From Streptomyces sp. TS71-3 (GTDB lineage Bacteria > Actinomycetota > Actinomycetes > Streptomycetales > Streptomycetaceae), in the NCBI RefSeq assembly GCF_018327685.1, contig NZ_BNEL01000001.1, positions 186,001-250,000 on the forward strand: a stretch of 64,000 bases of DNA. The letters run 5' to 3'. The position numbers were made by a program, and so were the translations under genes. Of this stretch, positions 43,063 through 50,624 are shown piece by piece (the first letter of the stretch is position 1; the number at the start of each line of letters is the position of its first letter). Under the pieces are notes generated by a model that saw only the letters and a list, made by a program, of their open reading frames with translations, did not search any database and had not been told where the DNA came from.

Positions 43063-43491
43063 ATGGCCACCGTCGAACTCCGCTTCAGCCCGCTGCCCGA
43101 GCACGTCAGGACCGCCCGTCTGGTGGCGGCGGCAGTGGCGCGCAGGTCGGGGGTGGACGAAGCCGTGCTCGACGAGGTGAGGCTCGCCGTGGGCGAGGCC
43201 TGCACCCGCGCGGTCGGCCTGCACCAGATCAACGGTCTCTCGGAGCCGGTGTACGTGCTGCTGATCGAGGAGGAGAAGCAGTTCTCCATCGAGGTCGGTG
43301 ACGAGGCGCCGCACTCCGTGGCCGGGGTGGGTGCCTCCGGTGGGGGGCCCGACGTGGACGCGGAGAGCGAGGACGAGATGGGTCTCGCCGTCATCAGCGG
43401 GCTCGTGGATGACGTGGAGGTTTCCGCCGGCGAGAACGGCGGGCACATCCGGATGAGCTGGCCGACTCCTCCGACGACTCTGCTGCCCTGA
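43063..43491 (+). CDS. Anti-sigma factor (HATPase_c), partner of BldG
   Basis: A 142-residue serine-kinase-like anti-sigma factor (RsbW/SpoIIAB family). 'VDEAVLDEVRLAVGEACTRAV' contains the N-box Glu and Asn-equivalent region, and 'EDEMGLAVISGLVDDVEV' matches the G1/G2 boxes in shortened form. A Gly-rich linker lies between them. The ATG before ATVELRFSP is used because AAAGGGGGA precedes it. It should bind BldG and one or more sigma factors; in S. coelicolor the orthologue (SCO3548) does bind BldG. Confidence 0.93.
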   Translation: MATVELRFSPLPEHVRTARLVAAAVARRSGVDEAVLDEVRLAVGEACTRAVGLHQINGLSEPVYVLLIEEEKQFSIEVGDEAPHSVAGVGASGGGPDVDAESEDEMGLAVISGLVDDVEVSAGENGGHIRMSWPTPPTTLLP

Positions 43492-44487
43492 GTTCGGCGA
43501 ACTTGTTGCCCTGAGTCCGGCGGCTCCTCTGCGCTGGCCTCGGGCGACCCGTCTGCCCTGATGCCGGGCGGTCCGTCTGGCGACTCCGCCTGCGGCGGTC
43601 CCCGGATCGGACCTGCCCCTCGGGGCTTCTTCTCCGGCTCTCCGCCGATGGGGGCTGAGCGCGCAGTTCCCCGCGTCCCTTCGTGGTGGCGGCCCACGGA
43701 CCCGCACCCTTCGTGGTGCCAGGCCCACAAACACGCACCCTTCGTGCTGGCGGCCCACGGACCCGCAGCCGTCGTGGCGGCACGCCTACACGCCCGTACG
43801 CCCCGTATCCGCACCCTTCGTGCTCGCTCGGTACATATTCACGCTCTTCGTCCGGGTGCCCCACATATCCTCACGCCTGCGCCCCTCGAAGCCCCGCAGC
43901 CGTTCACGCCGCTCACCCCGCCTCCACCCCACCCCTCCCCTGAAGTCAGCCAACTTGCGGCACCCTCGCCCCACCGGTTTCCGCGGCCTCGCTGCCCCCT
44001 GGAGCCTCTGGGATCGCCCCGGGACGCCCGCGCCCGGTGCGTCCGCTCCCGGCCCGGGAGTCGCGCCCACACCCTGTTCCCGTCCCCGGGGCCCCCATCC
44101 GCCACCCCGCTCACTGTGACGGCGGCCGGAGTCGCCCTCCTCCCGCGCACCCCCGATGAGCAGCGCGGACCGCATTGCCGCGCACAATTCCCCCACTCCG
44201 CCCACACGATTTTCGATCGCATTACTGATCGTTTCTCTGATCATCTTCGTAATGTGTCACCTGATCGTTTGGGCGGCCATTACGGTGGTGGATCAAGTGA
44301 TTGTCGATCATAGGTGCGGGTCAATGCTTTAAAGGCATTACACCTTTCGAGCGCGGGCCGTTCGCGGCGATCATTTGCTACGGCGCAGGTGCGGGCCGAT
44401 ATCGATTACCGCCCACTGTTTGGATCTGGATCTAGTACCTACAATCCGTCCACATCTTGAGCTCAGCCCAAGCGTCAAGGAGGACGA
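43492..44487. promoter_or_regulatory. One-kilobase region upstream of hppA
   Basis: No gene is supported. The left half (43500-43880) consists of decaying repeats of GCACCCTTCGTGGTGGCGGCCCAC type with a period near 33-36 bp, plus a GCGCAGTTCCCCGCG dispersed repeat (43658-43675). The right third (44205-44445) is A/T-richer and holds three TGATCGTTT/TGATCAT boxes (about 44225-44270) and the imperfect palindrome AATGCTTTAAAGGCATT (about 44323-44339). TACAAT near 44440 may be a -10 element. The ribosome site AAGGAGGA precedes hppA. Confidence 0.5.
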
Positions 44488-46929
44488 ATGGCGGGGCTTT
44501 CCACCCCTCAAAAGTTTGACCACCCCTCAACCTTCGCAGCCGCAGTGCTGACCGACGACAACCGCCTGATCGTGGTGGTCATCGGGATCGTTGCCCTCGC
44601 CGCACTCATCGTCGCCGGGGTCCTGGTGCGCCAGGTGCTCGCCGCGGGCGAGGGCACCGACAGCATGAAGAAGATCGCGGCCGCCGTGCAGGAGGGCGCC
44701 AACGCCTACCTGGCCCGGCAGCTGCGCACCCTCGGCGTCTTCGCCACCGTGGTGTTCTTCCTGCTCCTGCTGCTGCCCGCGGACGACTGGAACCAGCGCG
44801 CCGGACGCTCGGTGTTCTTCCTGATCGGTGCGGCCTTCTCGGCCGCCACCGGCTATATCGGGATGTGGCTCGCGGTGCGCAGCAATGTTCGTGTGGCTGC
44901 TGCGGCAAGAAAGGCCACACCCGGTGAAGGCGAGCCGGAAAAAGATCTCACCACCGTCTCGCACGAGGCAATGAAGATCGCTTTCCGGACGGGCGGCGTC
45001 GTCGGCATGTTCACGGTGGGGCTCGGGCTTCTGGGCGCCTCCTGTGTCGTGCTGGTGTACGCGGCCGACGCGCCGAAAGTCCTGGAGGGCTTCGGCCTCG
45101 GCGCCGCGCTGATCGCCATGTTCATGCGTGTCGGAGGCGGCATCTTCACCAAGGCCGCCGACGTCGGCGCCGACCTGGTCGGCAAGGTCGAGCAGGGCAT
45201 TCCGGAGGACGACCCGCGCAATGCCGCGACCATCGCCGACAATGTGGGCGACAACGTCGGCGACTGCGCGGGAATGGCCGCCGACCTGTTCGAGTCGTAC
45301 GCCGTCACGCTGGTCGCCGCGCTGATCCTCGGCAAGGCGGCCTTCGGCGACTCCGGACTCGCCTTCCCGCTGATCGTCCCGGCGATCGGCGTGATCACGG
45401 CGATGCTCGGCATCTTCGCGGTGGCCCCCCGCCGCTCGGACCGCAGCGGCATGAGCGCCATCAACCGCGGGTTCTTCATCTCCGCGGTGATCTCGCTGGT
45501 GCTGGTGGCGGTCGCCGTCTTCACCTACCTGCCGTCCTCGTACGCCGACCTGAACGGCGTCACCGACGCGGCGATCCAGGGCAAGAGCGGCGACCCGCGG
45601 GTCCTCGCACTCGTCGCCGTCGCCATCGGCATCGTGCTCGCCGCCCTCATCCAGCAGCTGACCGGGTACTTCACCGAGACCAGCCGGCGCCCCGTCAGGG
45701 ACGTCGGCAAGACCTCGCTGACCGGCCCGGCCACGGTCGTGCTCTCCGGCATCTCGCTGGGGCTCGAGTCCGCCGTCTACACGGCGCTGCTGATCGGGCT
45801 CGGCGTGTACGGGGCGTTCCTGCTCGGCGGCACGTCGATCATGCTGGCGCTGTTCGCGGTGGCGCTGGCCGGTACCGGCCTGCTCACCACGGTCGGGGTC
45901 ATCGTGGCCATGGACACCTTCGGTCCCGTCTCCGACAACGCCCAGGGCATCGCCGAGATGTCCGGCGACGTCGAGGGCGCGGGCGCGCAGGTGCTCACCG
46001 ACCTGGACGCGGTGGGCAACACCACCAAGGCCATCACCAAGGGCATCGCCATCGCCACCGCCGTCCTCGCGGCGTCGGCGCTCTTCGGCTCGTTCCGCGA
46101 CGCGATCACCTCGGCGGCGCACGACGTCGGCGAGCGGGTCGGCTCGGGCGGGCCGCTGAGCCTGGTGATGGACATCTCGCAGCCCAACAACCTGGTCGGC
46201 CTCATCGCGGGCGCCGCCGTGGTCTTCCTCTTCTCCGGTCTCGCCATCAACGCGGTGTCCCGGTCCGCCGGGGCCGTGGTCTACGAGGTGCGGCGGCAGT
46301 TCAAGGAGAAGCCCGGGATCATGGACTTCACGGAGAAGCCCGAGTACGGGCGCGTCGTCGACATCTGCACCAAGGACGCGCTGCGTGAACTGGCGACTCC
46401 GGGACTGCTCGCCGTCCTGGCGCCGATCGCGATCGGCTTCACCCTCGGCGTCGGGGCGCTCGGTGCCTACCTCGCGGGCGCGATCGGCACGGGCACCCTC
46501 ATGGCGGTGTTCCTCGCCAACTCCGGTGGTGCCTGGGACAACGCCAAGAAGCTCGTCGAGGACGGTCACCACGGCGGCAAGGGCAGCGAGGCCCATGCCG
46601 CGACGGTGATCGGCGACACCGTCGGCGACCCCTTCAAGGACACCGCGGGGCCCGCGATCAACCCCCTGCTGAAGGTGATGAACCTGGTGGCGCTGCTCAT
46701 CGCGCCGGCGATCATCAAGTTCAGCTTCGGAGAGAGCGCGAGCGTCGCCGTGCGGGTGATCATCGCCGTGCTGGCGCTGGCCGTGATCGTCGGAGCCGTC
46801 TTCGTGTCCAAGCGCCGCGGGATCACGGTCGGCGGGGACGACGAGGACGGCACGGGAGGTGCCGCCGAGGGCGACAAGAAGAAGGGCGCACCGGTGGGGG
46901 AGTCGGCGGACCCGGCGGTGGTGCCGTAG
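44488..46929 (+). CDS. hppA: Membrane-bound proton-translocating pyrophosphatase (K+-independent type)
   Basis: An 813-residue H+-PPase with about 16 membrane helices that pumps protons using pyrophosphate. The substrate motifs are 'GGIFTKAADVGADLVGKVE' and 'NVGDNVGDCAGMAADLFESY', with the second acidic cluster at 'DTVGDPFKDTAGPAINPLLK'. The segment 'GNTTKAITKG' has Lys where K+-dependent enzymes have Ala, which marks the K+-independent class. A hydrophilic C-terminal tail ('GGDDEDGTGGAAEGDKKKG') extends beyond the last helix. The ATG has AAGGAGGA 7 bases upstream, the best ribosome site in this window. A strong terminator follows, so it is monocistronic. Confidence 0.98.
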   Translation: MAGLSTPQKFDHPSTFAAAVLTDDNRLIVVVIGIVALAALIVAGVLVRQVLAAGEGTDSMKKIAAAVQEGANAYLARQLRTLGVFATVVFFLLLLLPADDWNQRAGRSVFFLIGAAFSAATGYIGMWLAVRSNVRVAAAARKATPGEGEPEKDLTTVSHEAMKIAFRTGGVVGMFTVGLGLLGASCVVLVYAADAPKVLEGFGLGAALIAMFMRVGGGIFTKAADVGADLVGKVEQGIPEDDPRNAATIADNVGDNVGDCAGMAADLFESYAVTLVAALILGKAAFGDSGLAFPLIVPAIGVITAMLGIFAVAPRRSDRSGMSAINRGFFISAVISLVLVAVAVFTYLPSSYADLNGVTDAAIQGKSGDPRVLALVAVAIGIVLAALIQQLTGYFTETSRRPVRDVGKTSLTGPATVVLSGISLGLESAVYTALLIGLGVYGAFLLGGTSIMLALFAVALAGTGLLTTVGVIVAMDTFGPVSDNAQGIAEMSGDVEGAGAQVLTDLDAVGNTTKAITKGIAIATAVLAASALFGSFRDAITSAAHDVGERVGSGGPLSLVMDISQPNNLVGLIAGAAVVFLFSGLAINAVSRSAGAVVYEVRRQFKEKPGIMDFTEKPEYGRVVDICTKDALRELATPGLLAVLAPIAIGFTLGVGALGAYLAGAIGTGTLMAVFLANSGGAWDNAKKLVEDGHHGGKGSEAHAATVIGDTVGDPFKDTAGPAINPLLKVMNLVALLIAPAIIKFSFGESASVAVRVIIAVLALAVIVGAVFVSKRRGITVGGDDEDGTGGAAEGDKKKGAPVGESADPAVVP

Positions 46930-46965
46930 CGGCGGACTCCCATCCCCGGGTTCGGAGCCGGGAAT

Positions 46966-46997
46966 CGGGTCCGGGGCTCGGCCCAGCCCCGGACCCG
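46966..46997 (+). terminator. hppA terminator
   Basis: A 13-bp perfect stem CGGGTCCGGGGCT/AGCCCCGGACCCG with a 6-base loop, 37 bases after the hppA stop codon. Confidence 0.85.
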
Positions 46998-47396
46998 GGA
47001 CTCCGGCTCCGGACTCGGCCAACCGGCGGGCGGGCGGCGCGCACTTGGCGTCGCCCGCCCGCTTGTGCGCTGTCGCCCGCCCGCACACCCTCCTCCCCGC
47101 TCCCCGCTCCCCGCCTGCCCGACCGCCCGCTTGTGCGCCGGGGTAAATCCCTGGGGCGCACGCCGCCGAGCCCTGCCGGATCGGATCAGGCGCGCGAACC
47201 GCCGCGCGCAGGCGGAAACCGCGAAACCGGCGGATGCCGGACGCGCCGGATACCCCGCCCCTTCCCGCCTCCGTGAGTCATATCTCTCTGGGGCTAAAGA
47301 GCACTAAGAAGGTTAATACTCGGGCATTCGGGTCATGGGTGTCACCTCTGCGGCGTGTATGTTCCGGGGCCGGAAGCCATCGAAGGGGGCCATCCG
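46998..47396. other. Region between hppA terminator and lipoprotein gene
   Basis: About 400 bp, mostly G+C-rich filler, then an A/T-richer stretch (47280-47330, GCTAAAGAGCACTAAGAAGGTTAATAC) that probably contains the lipoprotein promoter. No gene is supported. Confidence 0.45.
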
Positions 47397-47963
47397 GTGA
47401 AGAAGAAGTGTGCGTCCGTGCTGTGCGGCGGTGCGGTGTTGGTACTGGCGCTTTCGGGGTGCAAGGGCGACACGAACAAGCTCGACGCCTGGGCCAAGAC
47501 GGTCTGTGACGCCGTGCAGCCGCAGGCCCAGAAGATCGGGTCGGCCAACACCGCCATCCAGCAGCAGACCTCGGACACCAGCAAGCCCTCGGACGTGCAG
47601 AAGACCGACTCCAAGGCATTCCAGGACATGTCCGACGCCTACAAGGCGCTCGCCTCCGCCGTGGATCGGGCCGGCCCGCCGCCCTCCGACGGCGGCGAGA
47701 AGAAGCAGCAGGACGCCGTCAAGGAGCTGAACACCACCTCCGCTTCCTACGCCGGTCTGAAGAAGCAGGTCGACGGCCTGGACACCGAGGACCAGGCCAA
47801 GTTCGCGGACGGCCTCACCGGCATCGCCACCCGCCTCCAGCAGCTCGGCAAGAGCGGCAATGACGCCCTGGCGAAGCTGGAGGAGGGCGACCTCGGCAAG
47901 TCGATGGGGAAGCAGCAGAGCTGCCAGAAGGCGTCCACGGCACCGTCCACCGCAGCGGGCTGA
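47397..47963 (+). CDS. Small secreted lipoprotein
   Basis: A 188-residue protein. The GTG start (MKKKCASVLCGGAVLVLALSGC) begins a lipoprotein signal with lipobox L-S-G-C, so Cys22 would be lipidated after cleavage. The mature part is rich in Lys, Gln, Asp and Ser, with helical repeats ('DAYKALASAVDRAG', 'LKKQVDGLDTEDQAKFADGL') but no known catalytic motif. The family is a streptomycete 'small secreted protein' of unknown function. Its own promoter is likely, because hppA has a strong terminator upstream. It precedes the methyltransferase gene by about 100 bp with a hairpin between. Confidence 0.88.
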   Translation: MKKKCASVLCGGAVLVLALSGCKGDTNKLDAWAKTVCDAVQPQAQKIGSANTAIQQQTSDTSKPSDVQKTDSKAFQDMSDAYKALASAVDRAGPPPSDGGEKKQQDAVKELNTTSASYAGLKKQVDGLDTEDQAKFADGLTGIATRLQQLGKSGNDALAKLEEGDLGKSMGKQQSCQKASTAPSTAAG

Positions 47964-47974
47964 GGCACTGAGGC

Positions 47975-48017
47975 CGACCCCGGGGCCGGGCCATGGGGCC
48001 GACGCGCGCCGGGGTCG
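47975..48017 (+). terminator. Hairpin after the lipoprotein gene
   Basis: A 9-bp stem CGACCCCGG/CCGGGGTCG encloses a G+C-rich loop that can itself fold (GGCC...GGCC). Position just after the stop codon suits a terminator. Confidence 0.5.
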
Positions 48018-48068
48018 CCGCCCATGGACCGGCGCGCGGCGCGGAACGGACAGAGCGGAACGGACACA

Positions 48069-49712
48069 ATGGGGCGCGTGAGTAGCACCCGCCCCCCGGG
48101 GCCGCCCCAGCCGTCCCATCCGTCGCCGCGTCCCCTGCCGGCCGCCCCCATGCCGTCCCCGGGTGCGCCGGACGCCGGCGCGAGCGCGGACGCCGACCGT
48201 GCCGCCGCGGGGCTGCGGGACGCCCTGCTCGCCGCGGGCTTCACCGCGGACGGCCTCCGCAAGCTGCTCGGCTCCGCCGCCTACGCGGCCCTGGCGCGCG
48301 GCGAGGCGGTGCCCGCGCTGCGGGCCACCAGCGGCGAGGGCCCCCTGGAGTCGCTCGTCCGCCTCTTCCTGCTCCAGCAGCCGGTGCCGCACGCGCGCGT
48401 GGCGGACGTTCTGCCCGTGTCGGACTGCCTGGAGACGGGCTGGCTCACCCGCGCGGGCGGCGACGAGGTGGCGGCCACGGTGGACGTGCGGCCGTACGCG
48501 GGACCGTTGCGCCAGGACTGGTTCGTCGTCTCGGACCTCGGCTGCGCGGTCGGCGGGGCCGCGGGCATCGGCGGGCCCGGACGGCGGGCGGGCGCCGACG
48601 TGGTGCTCGGCGTGGGCGGCGCCTCCAGCACCCTCGCCCAGATCACCGTCCGCACCAGGGTCGGCAGCGCCCTCGACCTCGGCACGGGTTCCGGTGTCCA
48701 GGCGCTGCACGCCGCCCAGCACGCCGCCCGGGTCACCGCGACCGACACCAACCCGCGCGCGTTGCGCATGGCCGCGCTCACCCTCGCGCTGTCCGGCGCG
48801 CCCGGCGCCGACCTGCGCGAGGGCTCGCTCTACGAGCCCGTGGCCGACGGGACGTACGACCTGATCGTGTCGAACCCGCCGTTCGTGATCTCTCCCGGCG
48901 CCCGGCTCACCTACCGGGACGGCGGGATGGGCGGGGACGACCTGTGCCGGTCGCTGGTGCAGGGCGCGGGGCAGCGGCTCAACGTCGGCGGGCACGCCCA
49001 GTTCCTCGCCAACTGGCAGCACGTCGAGGGCGAGGACTGGACCGATCGCGTCCGCTCCTGGCTGCCGCCCGGCTGCGACGCCTGGATCGTCCAGCGGGAG
49101 GTGCAGGACGTCGCCCAGTACGCGGAGCTGTGGCTGCGGGACGCGGGCGACCACCGGGCCGACCCTGCCGAGTACGCGGCGCGGTACGACGCCTGGCTGG
49201 ACGAGTTCGAGCGGCGCAGGACGACGGCCGTCGGCTTCGGCTGGATCAGCCTGCACCGCACGGACTCCGCGGCTCCGGCGGTCACCGTCGAGGAGTGGCC
49301 GCACGCTGTCGAGCAGCCCCTCGGCCAGGCCGTGCGCGCGCACTTCCGCGGCCAGGCCTACCTGGCCGCGCACGACGACGCCGCGCTCCTCGAAGCCCGC
49401 TTCCGGCTGGCTCCCGAGGTCGTCCAGGAGCAGATCGGCCTGCCCGGCGCCGAGGACCCCGAGCACGTCGTGCTGCGCCAGCAGCACGGGATGCGCCGGG
49501 CCACCAAGGTGGACACGGTCACCGCCGGCTTCGCCGGAGTCTGCGACGGCTCCCTGAACGCCGGGCGGATCCTGGACGCCATCGCGCAGCTCCTCGGGGA
49601 GGACCCGGTGCTGCTGAGGGACCGCACCCCCGCCCAGATCCGGCTGCTGATCGAGCAGGGGTTCCTGGATCCCGCCGACGAGCCGGGGAACGGCGCGGAA
49701 GCGGGCTCCTAG
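48069..49712 (+). CDS. Class I SAM-dependent methyltransferase (N5-Gln/N6-Ade type)
   Basis: A 547-residue protein. 'SALDLGTGSGVQALHAA' (about 200-215) is SAM motif I, and 'YDLIVSNPPFVISPG' (about 263-278) contains NPPF, the motif of enzymes that methylate amino groups of nucleic-acid bases or glutamine side chains. The N-terminal 40 residues are Pro-rich; residues 45-170 form an accessory domain found in actinobacterial homologues (DUF7059-like). A C-terminal helical domain (about 420-535) follows the catalytic core. The ATG or a GTG three codons later could be the start. The substrate is unknown; a tRNA, rRNA or protein Gln target are all possible. Confidence 0.88.
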   Translation: MGRVSSTRPPGPPQPSHPSPRPLPAAPMPSPGAPDAGASADADRAAAGLRDALLAAGFTADGLRKLLGSAAYAALARGEAVPALRATSGEGPLESLVRLFLLQQPVPHARVADVLPVSDCLETGWLTRAGGDEVAATVDVRPYAGPLRQDWFVVSDLGCAVGGAAGIGGPGRRAGADVVLGVGGASSTLAQITVRTRVGSALDLGTGSGVQALHAAQHAARVTATDTNPRALRMAALTLALSGAPGADLREGSLYEPVADGTYDLIVSNPPFVISPGARLTYRDGGMGGDDLCRSLVQGAGQRLNVGGHAQFLANWQHVEGEDWTDRVRSWLPPGCDAWIVQREVQDVAQYAELWLRDAGDHRADPAEYAARYDAWLDEFERRRTTAVGFGWISLHRTDSAAPAVTVEEWPHAVEQPLGQAVRAHFRGQAYLAAHDDAALLEARFRLAPEVVQEQIGLPGAEDPEHVVLRQQHGMRRATKVDTVTAGFAGVCDGSLNAGRILDAIAQLLGEDPVLLRDRTPAQIRLLIEQGFLDPADEPGNGAEAGS

Positions 49713-50199
49713 GGCAGCGGCCTCCTGGGGCGGCGGGCTCCTAGGGCGGCGGCCCCCTAGAGGGGTGGCCTCCTAGAGGGGTGGCCTTCCAGCACGGCGG
49801 CCTCATAGAGCGGCGGTCTCCGGGAACGGAAGCGGCTCCCTATCCGGACGTCGTGCGCACCTGGAAGTGCTCCGTCCGGATGGGCCCTGCATCCAAGGGG
49901 TGCTTTACAGAAGGGTGCGCTTTACGGAACGGCGCCCCTTGTAGAGCGACTGCGGAGCGACCGGCAGACCGACCACAAGCCCGAAGACACGCCATCGCAG
50001 CCGCCCCAGGCCGCACACGCGCCACGCCACCATCCGTTCACGCCAAATTCTTCGCCCGGTCGTACGAGCGTGCCAGCCTCCGACATCCGGTACCTCACAA
50101 GCCCGCAGACACCCCGGGCGGGGCCCGGGCAGGCCGGCGGGGCGGCCGGTGAGCGCGCCGGAGGAACCCGGCGGAGGTGGGCGGGGGAGACGACACGAC
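49713..50199. other. Intergenic region with GGCGGCC/CTCCTAG repeats
   Basis: About 490 bp. From 49713 to 49830 imperfect 20-25 bp repeats (CTCCTAGGGCGGCGG, CCTAGAGGGGTGGC) dominate. Beyond this the sequence shows no gene or regulator site that I recognise. A duplicated TTTACAGAAGGGTGCGC/TTTACGGAACGGCGC pair lies at about 49905-49935. Confidence 0.5.
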
Positions 50200-50403
50200 A
50201 TGGAGCTGGAGAGCGTGCCCGCGATCTTCGTGGGCGTGGTGTTCACCCTGTTCGGAGTGGGGCTGCTGCTCTGGACCGGGATGCGGCTGCGGCACCGCGC
50301 ACCCGTCGCGGACGGTGTGAATCAGGTCGCATCGGCCACGGTCGCGACCGTCGCCGGAGTGGCCGCGCTGGGCATCGGCTGCTGGTGCCTCGCGAGCGTC
50401 TGA
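50200..50403 (+). CDS. Small membrane protein with two helices
   Basis: A 67-residue protein starting MELESVPAIFVGVVFTLF. Two hydrophobic helices (about 8-25 and 43-65) are separated by a basic loop ('RLRHRAPVADG'). No characterised family is recognised; an equivalent gene precedes topA in other streptomycetes as far as I recall. GGGGGAGA lies about 11 bases upstream of the ATG. Confidence 0.75.
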   Translation: MELESVPAIFVGVVFTLFGVGLLLWTGMRLRHRAPVADGVNQVASATVATVAGVAALGIGCWCLASV

Positions 50404-50624
50404 GCTCGGTGTGAGGCACCACACAGGCGTAACTGATAAGTGACCCTCCGCATAAGCCGGACGGGCAGGTCGCCGCTCCGGGCGGCAGGAACAGCGGAAG
50501 TCGGGTTACCGTTCGAGTGGCCGTTGCGGGCTTTCCCCGTTTGACACGGGGGCGGGAGGTACCGTCACACTCCGCAGCGTCAGCACGTGCCCACCGAGCG
50601 TCGACCGGAGAGAGAAGAGCGAAG

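Noticed and set aside
43561..44313. 250-residue Pro/Arg-rich frame between the anti-sigma gene and hppA
   Set aside because: Built from decaying repeats and the hppA control region; codon pattern and content do not resemble real genes here.
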